59,225 nucleotides of DNA from Spirochaetaceae bacterium. GTDB lineage: Bacteria > Spirochaetota > Spirochaetia > SZUA-6 > Bin103. The notes beneath the pieces were generated by a model that made no database searches, had not been told where the DNA came from, and saw only the letters and a list, made by a program, of their open reading frames with translations. Both the position numbers and the translations under genes were made by a program. The stretch is taken from positions 21,651-80,875 of the forward strand of contig JAPPNY010000131.1 in assembly GCA_028818385.1 (NCBI GenBank), written 5' to 3'. Positions 40,703-48,659 of this stretch are shown piece by piece; within the stretch, counting starts at the first letter, position 1, and every line of letters starts with the position of its first letter.

Positions 40703-41827
40703 TCAGGCGACCAGGTTCCAGGCGAGTCCGGCGATCAGGGAGCCGGCCAGCCCAATGCCCAGGTAGGAGGCGAAGACCCGCGTTTTCACGAGTGCCCACA
40801 CCGCGATCGCGGCCGGGATGCAGCTCACGCCGCCGGCGATGACGAACGACATGGCGGCGCCGTTGGACATGCCCTGAGCCAGCAGCGCGTCGACCAGCGG
40901 CACCGTGGCGTAGCCGTTCAGGTAGGCCGGTGCCCCGACCAGTGCGCCCAGCAGAATCGGCCACAGCCCGTCGCCGCCGAGCACCGTCGCGATCACCTCC
41001 GCGGGCACGTACCGCAGCATCAGCGCCTCCACCAGGTAGGCGAGCAGCAGCCACTTCCCCAGGAACAGCGCGTTCCGGCCCGCGGTGTCGAGGAAGCTGT
41101 TGCGGCGCTCCGGCGTCCTCCAGAACGCCCACTCCGGGCGGCCCGTGAGCGGGCCGGCGCCGTCCCCGGTTCCGCAGCTCGTCGCACAGGCGCCGGCGGC
41201 GGAATTCGCCTTGAGCGGATCGGCGAATACCCGGCTCCCCGCGCAAGCTTTCACCAGCAGCCCGCCGCCCATCCCCAGCGCCACCGCCGCCACCGTCTTC
41301 GCCACGGCGAATCCCGTGCCCAGGGTGCCCGAGGTGATCAGGAACATCGCCGGGTCCATCAGCGGCGATGCAAGCCAGAATGCCATCACGGCGGACAGCG
41401 GCGCGCCGACCGCCAGCAGCGCGGCGATGAACGGGATCACCTCGCACGAGCAGAACGGCGCCAGCCCGCCGATCAGCGCACCCAGCGCGATCATGCGCAC
41501 CTCGGGCCCGGTGAACGCTTTGCTCAGCAGCGCCTCCGCGCCGGTGGCCCGGAGAAACGACACGGCCAGCACCGCGAAGGCGATGAAGACGCCGGTCCGC
41601 AGGATCTCCTCCCCGGCGAACCGCACGGTGGGCAGCACCTGCGCCGGATCGACCAGCGCGAGCAGCGCCGGGATCAGCCCGATCACCAGCCACGCCTTGT
41701 CGGCCCGCCGCCACAGACCGGGCAACGGTTGTCCGATCCGCGACGAGGAAGCCGCGGCCGGCGGCGCGCTTGCGCAGCACGCCGCGTCGTCTCTGGTCTC
41801 GGGCAGCGTTACCGCCTGCTCACTCAT
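40703..41827 (-). CDS. ArsP-like (DUF318) permease
   Basis: A permease of 374 residues with eight or more membrane helices in two halves: IALGALIGGLAPFCSCEVIP, VMAFWLASPLMDPAMFLITS, then LLGALVGAPAYLNGYATVPL and GMSNGAAMSFVIAGG. The CSCEVIP motif holds the Cys pair needed by ArsP-type exporters of trivalent organoarsenicals; related DUF318 permeases move other soft metals. A Cys-rich cytoplasmic loop (GACATSCGTG) lies mid-protein. The start overlaps the ArsR stop by 8 bases, so both are made from one metalloid-controlled transcript. No other ars genes are present. Confidence 0.85.
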   Translation of the reverse strand: MSEQAVTLPETRDDAACCASAPPAAASSSRIGQPLPGLWRRADKAWLVIGLIPALLALVDPAQVLPTVRFAGEEILRTGVFIAFAVLAVSFLRATGAEALLSKAFTGPEVRMIALGALIGGLAPFCSCEVIPFIAALLAVGAPLSAVMAFWLASPLMDPAMFLITSGTLGTGFAVAKTVAAVALGMGGGLLVKACAGSRVFADPLKANSAAGACATSCGTGDGAGPLTGRPEWAFWRTPERRNSFLDTAGRNALFLGKWLLLAYLVEALMLRYVPAEVIATVLGGDGLWPILLGALVGAPAYLNGYATVPLVDALLAQGMSNGAAMSFVIAGGVSCIPAAIAVWALVKTRVFASYLGIGLAGSLIAGLAWNLVA

Positions 41828-42164
41828 GGTGGGCTCCGGGATGAGGCTGCGCGCTGTCGGTGCAGCACTCGGACAGGAGGTAGTCCGACAGCGCCTGCAC
41901 CCGCGGATAGGCGACCGCGGCGCAGATGACGGAGCGGCCGCGCTTGACGCGGTTGACCAGGCCGGCCTGGGTGAGGATGCGCACGTGATGGGTCAGGGTG
42001 GAGCCGGTGACCCCGCTCCGCTCACCCAGCGACCCGATCGGCAGACCCTCCGGCCCGGCGCGCACCAGGACGTGAAGGACCGTCAGCCGCTGCTCCGACC
42101 CCAGTGCCGCGAAGGTAGAGGCCGCGTCCTCGACAGCCAGAGTCGCGGGTCCTTCGTTAGCCAT
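41820..42164 (-). CDS. ArsR-family metalloregulator
   Basis: A repressor of 114 residues. The winged helix is GSEQRLTVLHVLVRAGPEGL, GERSGVTGSTLTHHVRILTQ, AGLVNRVKRGRSVICAAVAY. The usual ELCVC metal site in the recognition helix is absent. Instead, a vicinal Cys pair lies near the C-terminus (LLSECCTDS) with a His-rich tail, as in ArsR proteins that sense arsenite with C-terminal cysteines. It would repress itself and the permease by binding the palindrome just upstream. Confidence 0.9.
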   Translation of the reverse strand: MANEGPATLAVEDAASTFAALGSEQRLTVLHVLVRAGPEGLPIGSLGERSGVTGSTLTHHVRILTQAGLVNRVKRGRSVICAAVAYPRVQALSDYLLSECCTDSAQPHPGAHHE

Positions 42165-42168
42165 GATT

Positions 42169-42188
42169 CTATAATTATCGAATTATAG
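42169..42188. promoter_or_regulatory. ArsR operator with -10-like element
   Basis: CTATAATT and AATTATAG make a perfect 8-base inverted repeat with a 4-base spacer, starting 5 bases upstream of the arsR start codon. On the minus strand it contains TATAAT, a consensus -10 box. It is a sharp AT-rich block in GC-rich DNA. A bound repressor would directly cover the promoter; the leader would be very short. Confidence 0.8.
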
Positions 42189-42221
42189 ACTCGATGTCAA
42201 CCCCCCGATCTGCGATCAGTG

Positions 42222-42451
42222 TCATCCCACGGTTACGGTGCTATTGCTTGCCAGCCAAGCTCCATACGTCGCGCACTCGTAGACGTCCTCGATCTTCAAC
42301 GCGGGGTACTCGCGCACTAGGTCCTCCGCTCTGTATCCGGCTCCCAGAAGCTTGAGCACGAACTCGACGGTCATACGCGCGTGCCCTTGATGGTCGCCTT
42401 CCCCTCGCAGACGTTGGGATCGGTTGAAATCCGCGGGAAATCCACGGACAC
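42222..42451 (-). pseudogene. DUF433 protein with a frameshift
   Basis: DUF433 domains are short, usually antitoxin-like proteins paired with a PIN-like DUF5615 toxin. Here the N-terminal half is in one frame (from GTG 42451: FPRISTDPNVCEGKATIKGTR) and the C-terminal half in another (TVEFVLKLLGAGYRAEDLVR, then EYPALKIEDVYECATYGAWL). The change occurs near 42372, where an in-frame TGA follows GTRV. One missing base or two extra bases explain it. No toxin partner follows. It is either a relic or an assembly error. Confidence 0.75.
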
Positions 42452-42508
42452 AGGGTATTCCGACCCGCCTTGGAGGCGCCACCATCGGCTGACTCGTGAC
42501 CTCCGGCA

Positions 42509-43825
42509 TCACGGTGCGACGTCGAGCACGGCCATCAGCAGAAACGCCAGACCCAGAAAGCTCAGAAAGCCAAGCACGTCGGTGACCGTGGTGAGCACGA
42601 TGGAAGAGGACTGCGCCGGGTCCTTGCCCAGCGCCGTCAGGACGATCGGGATCAGGGCGCCGGTGAGGCCGGCCATGGTCATGGAGAAAACCATCGCCGG
42701 GCCCAGGATCAGTGGCAGCGTCATCGTGCCGTACCAGACGTACGCGGCGGCACAGGCTGTGACCGCAACCGCGAGTCCGTTGATGAGCCCGGCCAGCAAC
42801 TCCTTGCGGGCGACGGGAAACCAGCCGCGAGGCCGAAACTCGCGCAGTGCCAGTCCACGCATCGTCACCGCCATCGCCTGCGCGCCGGTATTCCCCGACT
42901 GGCCGGCCACGACCGGCAGCAGGACGGCCAGCGCGGTGAAGCGGGCGATGGTGTCCTCGAACACGGCCACCACGGCAGCCGCAAGAAAGGCCGTCCCGAG
43001 GTTGATCTGCAGCCACGGCAGTCGCTTGCGCACCGCCAGCGACAGCTTCGACAGGGCATGCTCGTCCTTGCCCGCACCGACCAGCGTCTTCATGTCGTCG
43101 CTGACCTCGCGCTGGGCGGCGTCCACCAGCGCGTCGTGCCGGATGATGCCCCGCAGCCGTCCGTCGAAGCTGACCACCGGTAGGGAGGCGAGCTTGTGCG
43201 CCTCCAGGAGGTCGACGACTTCCGCCTGAGACGACATCGCCTGCACCTGCACCGGCGGATGGTTAGCCAGTCGGCGGAGCGGGACATCCGGCTGCGCCAC
43301 TGCGACCTCCTGGAGCGGAACGACGGCCGACAGCCGGCCGTCGGAGTCGACGACGCACAGGTCGTGAACGCGCCGGTCCGGAAAAGAGCGTATGCGATCC
43401 AGCGACGTCTGCGCCGTTTCGTCCTCGTTGAATACGGTGACCGCCGGATCCATGAGACTGCCTGCCGAGCCGGCGGGGTAGCTCATCAGATCCTGCATCT
43501 CGGCCGCCAGCTCCGGGGAGAGCGCTGCCAGCCGTGGCTCCCGCTCGCCGGGATTCAACCGGCCCAGCAGAGCGGCGGCGGCGTCGGAGTCCATGACGGA
43601 CCACAGCCGCCGGAACAGCGAGGCGTCCATCGCTTCGACGATCTCCATCGCCCGGTCGGGATCGAGCCGCTCGAACACGGCCGCGGCGCCGGTATCGGTG
43701 GCGTCCTCGATCAGTTGCAGAGCGTCGGTCGCGGGCACCTCCGCCAACGCGGCGGCCGCTTCGGCCGGGTGCGCGTCGAAGTACTCCTGAACCAGCGCGT
43801 GTGACGTACCATCGAGTGGGCTCAT
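42509..43825 (-). CDS. mgtE: Magnesium transporter MgtE
   Basis: A Mg2+ channel/transporter of 438 residues. The N domain (about 1-125: DAHPAEAAAALAEVPATDAL repeats) is followed by a CBS pair (about 130-250: SLMDPAVTVFNEDE, LVDAAQREVSDDM) and then five membrane helices. The pore signature is PVVAGQSGNTGAQAMAVTMR, and FSMTMAGLTGALIPIVLTAL is a further pore helix. The ATG at 43825 is chosen for its GGAGG 8 bases upstream. It follows a membrane-less paralog of its own cytosolic half on the same strand. Confidence 0.92.
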   Translation of the reverse strand: MSPLDGTSHALVQEYFDAHPAEAAAALAEVPATDALQLIEDATDTGAAAVFERLDPDRAMEIVEAMDASLFRRLWSVMDSDAAAALLGRLNPGEREPRLAALSPELAAEMQDLMSYPAGSAGSLMDPAVTVFNEDETAQTSLDRIRSFPDRRVHDLCVVDSDGRLSAVVPLQEVAVAQPDVPLRRLANHPPVQVQAMSSQAEVVDLLEAHKLASLPVVSFDGRLRGIIRHDALVDAAQREVSDDMKTLVGAGKDEHALSKLSLAVRKRLPWLQINLGTAFLAAAVVAVFEDTIARFTALAVLLPVVAGQSGNTGAQAMAVTMRGLALREFRPRGWFPVARKELLAGLINGLAVAVTACAAAYVWYGTMTLPLILGPAMVFSMTMAGLTGALIPIVLTALGKDPAQSSSIVLTTVTDVLGFLSFLGLAFLLMAVLDVAP

Positions 43826-43847
43826 GGGTCGCTCCTCCGGTTCCGGC

Positions 43848-44729
43848 CTACCGCTCGCCGTCACGTGACGGTTCCTCGTCGATGGCCGTGCCGTGACCGC
43901 GCGTCCGCGAAAGCTCGGACGCGGTGCCGCCGATGGCCCCGTTCATCAGCGCCGACAGGCCGATGCCGTACAGCTCTCCCAGCGCCCACGCAGCCTGATT
44001 CGTCGGACTGTCCGGCCTTGCGGAGGCATCTCTCGCGCTCCCAGCTGAGCGGTGCAGGACACCGGCGAACAGCCCCTGCTCGTCGACCACCGGCAGCATC
44101 CGGTGCTCCGCCCATGCAGGGTGCACCGCGGCCGACGAGAGGGAATCACCGGTCCGCAGGAAAACGACGTTCCGGGTCATGAGCTCCGCAACGGAAGCGT
44201 CATCGGCGCCCGCAAGCAGGTCCTTGATGCTGACGACCCCGGTCAAGCTGCCCGGACGATCCACGACATACAGGTAGCGGGACAGGCGCGAAGCGTCGGC
44301 CCGGACGTGCGCTATCGCCTCCGCGGCAGGGGTTTCCGGCAGCAGGGCTGACGCCCGTGGGTCCATCAGCGAGCCGACGGTATCTTCGCGGAAGGAGAGC
44401 AGACGCTCCACGTGTCTCTTCCGGTCGGGTGGCAGCAATCCGACGACGGACCCTCGTACTTCCGTGCTCAAGGCTCGGGCGAGTGCCACGGCGCGTGCCG
44501 CTGGCATCAGGCCCAGGGCAGCGGCCGCTCGCGCGGGGTCCATGGCTTCCAGGCTGAGTGCAGCCAGGCCTGCCTCCATGCTCCCGAGCAGGACGCCCGC
44601 ATATTCGGCAGGGAGTCCCGCCACGAAAGAGACCAGCTCGTCCCTCGGTCGCCGTTCCAGCACACGGCACGCCTCCGCCGGGTGGGCGTGAATGAATCTG
44701 CCGATCAAGCCGACCACGTGGTCGGTCAC
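43848..44729 (-). CDS. MgtE N-domain and CBS-pair protein without membrane part
   Basis: A protein of 293 residues with the same cytosolic architecture as MgtE: helical N domain (HAHPAEACRVLERRPRDELV, LEAMDPARAAAALGLMP), then SLMDPRASALLPETPAAEAI and a CBS pair (YVVDRPGSLTGVVSIKDLLA; LMTRNVVFLRTGDSLSSAAV). It ends before any channel helix. In MgtE these domains sense Mg2+ and gate the pore, so this may regulate MgtE or the adjacent channel. The GTG start overlaps the MscS-like stop (GTGA). The middle gene of three, it is clearly co-translated with the channel. Confidence 0.85.
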   Translation of the reverse strand: MTDHVVGLIGRFIHAHPAEACRVLERRPRDELVSFVAGLPAEYAGVLLGSMEAGLAALSLEAMDPARAAAALGLMPAARAVALARALSTEVRGSVVGLLPPDRKRHVERLLSFREDTVGSLMDPRASALLPETPAAEAIAHVRADASRLSRYLYVVDRPGSLTGVVSIKDLLAGADDASVAELMTRNVVFLRTGDSLSSAAVHPAWAEHRMLPVVDEQGLFAGVLHRSAGSARDASARPDSPTNQAAWALGELYGIGLSALMNGAIGGTASELSRTRGHGTAIDEEPSRDGER

Positions 44730-45547
44730 GTCCGCTCCATCAGCCGAATCGAAACCTCTCGATCGAAGATCGAGGCCGGCACCGATACGCGCCCCTCGGT
44801 GGAGTCCAGCACCACGGCCGTGGCGGTCGTCTGCACGATCTCTCCCTGATGGTCGCCGATCCGTACGCGCTGACCGACCTGGTATGTCTTCTGCAGTTGG
44901 GAGCAGGCGAGGATGTTGGCCACGGTCGCTCGCGCACCGAGGCCGAAGGTGAGCGCGCCACCGAGCAGGCCGCCGGCAAGCAGCAGCAGGAGCACGTTGG
45001 TGAGAAAGTGGACTGACAATCCGGCCTGTTCCACGGCGATCAGTCCGCTGACGATCAGCGCAGCAATCTCCGTCAGGCGCCCGAGGGTTTTCGCGTGCAC
45101 GATTCCCGCGGCCGGAGCGGCGCGCGTGATCAGGTCGCCGAGCAGACGGCCACCGACCAAGCCGGCGAACACGATGAGCGCAGCGGCGAAGAGCCGGGGC
45201 AGGTAGTCGGCGACTCCGCCGAACCACGCCGCGACGACCGGGAGGCCCAAGCTCTCACTGGCCGCGAACGTGAACAGCAGCAGGACCGTCCAGAACAGCG
45301 CACGGCTGATGGTCAAGTCCGCGTACCGCCGCAGGTCCGCGCTCCGTCCCCTATGCGCCTCGCGCGCTGGAATGAGACCGATAAGCCGGCGCACCAGCCT
45401 CCGGCTCAGGCCGCGCACCAGATATGCCAGCACGATGCCTGCGGCGATCAGCGCCAACGCGACCGCCAGCCTCGGGACGATCACCGACAGCGTCAGTGCC
45501 GATTCACGAATCAGTCCGGAGAGTTCGGAGAAGAGTTGCTGAAACAT
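44726..45547 (-). CDS. MscS-like mechanosensitive channel domain protein
   Basis: A small-conductance channel-type protein of 273 residues with five or so membrane helices: LSVIVPRLAVALALIAAGIV, ALFWTVLLLFTFAASESLGL, YLPRLFAAALIVFAGLVGGR, LTEIAALIVSGLIAVEQAGL, and the pore-like LLGGALTFGLGARATVANIL. A soluble beta domain (VGQRVRIGDHQGEIVQTTAT) ends the protein early. MscS channels relieve osmotic stress. The ATG at 45547 is preferred over a TTG further upstream. It is the first gene of the MscS, MgtE-N/CBS, MgtE set. Confidence 0.88.
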   Translation of the reverse strand: MFQQLFSELSGLIRESALTLSVIVPRLAVALALIAAGIVLAYLVRGLSRRLVRRLIGLIPAREAHRGRSADLRRYADLTISRALFWTVLLLFTFAASESLGLPVVAAWFGGVADYLPRLFAAALIVFAGLVGGRLLGDLITRAAPAAGIVHAKTLGRLTEIAALIVSGLIAVEQAGLSVHFLTNVLLLLLAGGLLGGALTFGLGARATVANILACSQLQKTYQVGQRVRIGDHQGEIVQTTATAVVLDSTEGRVSVPASIFDREVSIRLMERT

Positions 45548-45595
45548 AGCGATCGACGTTAGCAATCACGGGAACGTCGCGTCCACGATCCGTGG

Positions 45596-47842
45596 TCAGG
45601 ATACGGGCGGTGATCGGGCCGGAATGCGCAGTCGCCACGCATGGACAGCCGCGGCGGCGGCCACGAAGAACCGGAACGGTTCGGAGGCAGCGGTCGTTGA
45701 GTGATTGACGGCGTTGCGGAGCACCGGAGTCACGTCGACGTGCTCGACCACGACCGGGATCTGATCCAGCGCGCGCGTCGCCGCGTCGCGAAATCGGCGC
45801 CGGTCGTCCATCAGTCCCGGCAGCGACGTGAGCGTCTCGAGGACGGGCTCGGACAACGGATGCCGCTCCTGCCGTTCGGACACGAAGTCGGCCAGGAGCG
45901 CCAGACCCCGGCGGCGTTCGACCAGGAACTCCCGATAGAGCGCATAGAAACTGTCCGCCATGTCCAGGATGCCGGCGGCAGCCAGGATCACTTCGTCACG
46001 GACCGGGGGAATCGGTTCCTTCTGCAGCGCGGACAGCAGGATCGGCAGCGACTGCGGGCTGCCGAACAACTCCAGTGCGGCCGCGCCGTGAATCAGCAGA
46101 TACGGGTTGGCGGTGTTTCGGAACAGGTTCTCGATGGACGCGCGGCTGTCTCCATCGCCCAGGCGGGCCAGCGCTACCATGCACTTGCCCGACAGAAAGA
46201 AGTCGTCGGAGGTCAGGCCGCGTCGCAGCGCCGGAAGCCCTTCGGCCATCTGCTTGCGGCCGATGATCTCCGCCGCCAGGTGAGCGGTGGTGAACGGCTG
46301 GGTGTCCACCTCGGCGACCAGCGCCTGCTTGAGCTCCGCGGTCAGCTCCGTGCCCGTGAGCGTATCGAGCGTTTCGGCACGGACCGCGAAGCGAGGCGAT
46401 TTGAGCATGCGGAGCATGTCCGGCACTGCCATCCGCAAGTCGACCGTCGCCAGACGCTGTACCAGCGATTCGTCCGCGGCGGACGTGCGGCTTTCCTTCA
46501 GCCTGTGGAGCAACGCTAGCGCACCGATCTCCCGCGGCGATACGAAAATCCCCAACACATCGTGCACGGCGTACGCACCGCGCCGCTCGATGACGGAGGT
46601 GAGCATGGAGATGCCGAAGTAGGCGGCGACGATGATTCCGTAATACACCCGGTACGCGCCCAGCGTATCCAGGCCTTCGATGGCGGCTATGCCGTGCAGG
46701 ATGGCCCCGCCCGACAGCGAGCCGAGCGACGCCGGGATACCGGTGATCAGGAAGTTGAAGACTCCAAGGTTGAGGCGCTCGGACGGTGGGACAAGGCTGT
46801 AGTAATACACGCCGTTCGCACTGGCCATCCCGTTCGCGGCGAACGTCGAGAAGAAGAAGATCGCGCCGAGATACAGCCATACGGCAAGCGGTCCGGCCAG
46901 CGGGGGCGCCACGACCACGAGGACGATGGCGATCGCCATGAGCGCCGTGAACACGGACATCAGCGGTTTGGCCCCGACCCGGTCGATGACGAAGCCGCTC
47001 ATCAGGGCGGCGGCGATCGCGCCGCAGGCACCGATGACGGTCAACAGCATCGCGACGCTGTCGCTCTGTCCGTAGGCGCGCTTCACGTAGACGATGAGAA
47101 ACGGCAGCGCCATCGAGGAGACGAAGCTGTTCGCCGCGAGGAGCAGCATGAATCGCAGCGTATTTCGCTCGCGCAGCGCCCGGCCGACGGACTGCAGGAA
47201 CCCGCCGACACGTTCGGCCGCCGGCGGCTCGGGCAGCCGGAAGATCACGACTGCCGTCGCCATGCCGGTGGCGATGCCGGCGGTGAACAGGAGCGAATAC
47301 AGGATGAGCGGCGTTCCTTCCTGCAGCAGTGCACCCATGATCGCCCCGGTGGCGATGGACCCGAGGCTGACCACGACCTGCTGGCGGGACAGGAACGAAC
47401 CGCGGTCTGCCTCGGTCGTGATGGCGCCGACGATGGCGCTGTTGCCGGTGATGGCGATGCCTCGCGCGACGTTGAAGCCGACGACGCTGACCACGATCAG
47501 CACGATGCCGATCTCGGGCCGCGGGCCGTTGGCGAACAGCGGCGCGAACAGAATGGGAACCATCAGGACGTTGCGGGCGATCCAGAAGAATCCCATCGTG
47601 CGCACCGTGCCCAGGGGACGCACGATCGCCCGGCCGATCACCGGCAGCAGTTGACCGAGGGGGATCAGCGAGTAGAGGGTGCCGACCAGCAGCTCACCGG
47701 CCCCCATGCGCAGGGCATACAGGGTGATGATGTTGCCAGTCAGCAACTGCCAGGAGACGATGTTGAGCAGCGAGAACCACGTGAAGTTCCGCTGCGCGGC
47801 ACGCAGTTGCCGCGGCGTGAGGCTACTGTCGCCGTCCGTCAT
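45596..47842 (-). CDS. MFS transporter fused to a HEAT-repeat domain
   Basis: A protein of 748 residues. Residues about 1-410 form a 12-helix major-facilitator transporter (ITLYALRMGAGELLVGTLYS, GNSAIVGAITTEADRGSFLS, FNFLITGIPASLGSLSGGAI). Residues about 430-748 are cytosolic helical repeats (DMLRMLKSPRFAVRAETLDT, GLPALRRGLTSDDFFLSGKC, ARLGDGDSRASIENLFRNTA) of HEAT type. The repeats could bind a partner or sense a ligand. The substrate is unknown. The ATG at 47842 is preferred over an in-frame TTG at 47863. Confidence 0.9.
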   Translation of the reverse strand: MTDGDSSLTPRQLRAAQRNFTWFSLLNIVSWQLLTGNIITLYALRMGAGELLVGTLYSLIPLGQLLPVIGRAIVRPLGTVRTMGFFWIARNVLMVPILFAPLFANGPRPEIGIVLIVVSVVGFNVARGIAITGNSAIVGAITTEADRGSFLSRQQVVVSLGSIATGAIMGALLQEGTPLILYSLLFTAGIATGMATAVVIFRLPEPPAAERVGGFLQSVGRALRERNTLRFMLLLAANSFVSSMALPFLIVYVKRAYGQSDSVAMLLTVIGACGAIAAALMSGFVIDRVGAKPLMSVFTALMAIAIVLVVVAPPLAGPLAVWLYLGAIFFFSTFAANGMASANGVYYYSLVPPSERLNLGVFNFLITGIPASLGSLSGGAILHGIAAIEGLDTLGAYRVYYGIIVAAYFGISMLTSVIERRGAYAVHDVLGIFVSPREIGALALLHRLKESRTSAADESLVQRLATVDLRMAVPDMLRMLKSPRFAVRAETLDTLTGTELTAELKQALVAEVDTQPFTTAHLAAEIIGRKQMAEGLPALRRGLTSDDFFLSGKCMVALARLGDGDSRASIENLFRNTANPYLLIHGAAALELFGSPQSLPILLSALQKEPIPPVRDEVILAAAGILDMADSFYALYREFLVERRRGLALLADFVSERQERHPLSEPVLETLTSLPGLMDDRRRFRDAATRALDQIPVVVEHVDVTPVLRNAVNHSTTAASEPFRFFVAAAAAVHAWRLRIPARSPPVS

Positions 47843-47896
47843 GGCGCGCCGGCGTAGTGACAACGGCCACTTCTTGCCGAAACGGGATCGCGGTGT

Positions 47897-48352
47897 TCAC
47901 CCGAGTTTGTTTCCCGATGGAACGGAACGGGTGTCGGCTCGATCACTCAGGTTCGTACGTCGCCGGATCCGGGCAGGCCACCGTTGGCGCGTGCGGACCG
48001 ATGGACTGGCTGAGCCTCCCGTGACGTTCTTGATGTCGCCCCTTGGTGCCGCGATCTCCTCCCGCTTGCGCCGCGGCATGCTGTCCTGTCGAGCCGGTTC
48101 TTGCGCCGTGGTGGATGACCGTCCATCGCGGTCTGCGGTGCGACGCCTCCTGCGGGTGAACGGCAGCACCAGCAGCGCCCCGAGTGTGAACGAAATGAGG
48201 CACGAAATGTATATGGGCACATCGACGAACGTGTGGACAGCCAGCGACACGTCTGATCGATTGTCCAGATTGAAGGCTGAGAAGACCGCAATCAATACCA
48301 GGAATGCGATGAACGCGAACGCCCGCAGCGGCACGGGGTGATGGTTTCTCAT
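47897..48352 (-). CDS. LapA-domain membrane protein
   Basis: A protein of 151 residues. Two membrane helices (AFAFIAFLVLIAVFSAFNLD and IYISCLISFTLGALLVLPFT) with the linker NRSDVSLAVHTFVDVPIYI match the LapA/DUF1049 family of envelope proteins, involved in lipopolysaccharide assembly in proteobacteria. A basic, disordered cytosolic tail of about 80 residues (RRRRR, many Ser/Arg) is unusual in length. It lies 54 bases upstream of the MFS-HEAT gene on the same strand. Confidence 0.75.
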   Translation of the reverse strand: MRNHHPVPLRAFAFIAFLVLIAVFSAFNLDNRSDVSLAVHTFVDVPIYISCLISFTLGALLVLPFTRRRRRTADRDGRSSTTAQEPARQDSMPRRKREEIAAPRGDIKNVTGGSASPSVRTRQRWPARIRRRTNLSDRADTRSVPSGNKLG

Positions 48353-48659
48353 CGATCGCCGGACGTGCGCCCCCGTCTACATTCCCGTCCCTGGCGGGTT
48401 GTAGGGCTGCACGGACTCGGCCACTGACTCTTAGCCATGGGAGACTGCTCCCCAGGGGTGCTTGTTCTGATCCATGGCAAACCTCCAACGTGTTTGCAGA
48501 AAATAAAATATGTCTATCTCCGATTCCCGTCGCGCAAGTTCGCGTATGGTCGAATATACGGAGCCAGTATCGACCCGGGCAACGACAGGAGAGGCTTGGC
48601 TTCGGCCGGCGTCGTTCGCCGATAGCCTTCGTCAGGCGCTGCGGACGCCGACGGCGGAC
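48353..48659. other. Intergenic region with an AT-rich patch
   Basis: About 300 bases between the LapA-like and DUF4003 genes. It includes an AT-rich stretch around 48497-48515 (AAAATAAAATATG) that stands out from its surroundings and could be a promoter. The short frames here have no family resemblance. I see no RNA gene. Confidence 0.5.

Noticed and set aside
48437..48625. Short gene or RNA between the LapA-like and DUF4003 genes
   Set aside because: The frames have no domain resemblance and no ribosome site; no tRNA-like or riboswitch-like fold was evident.
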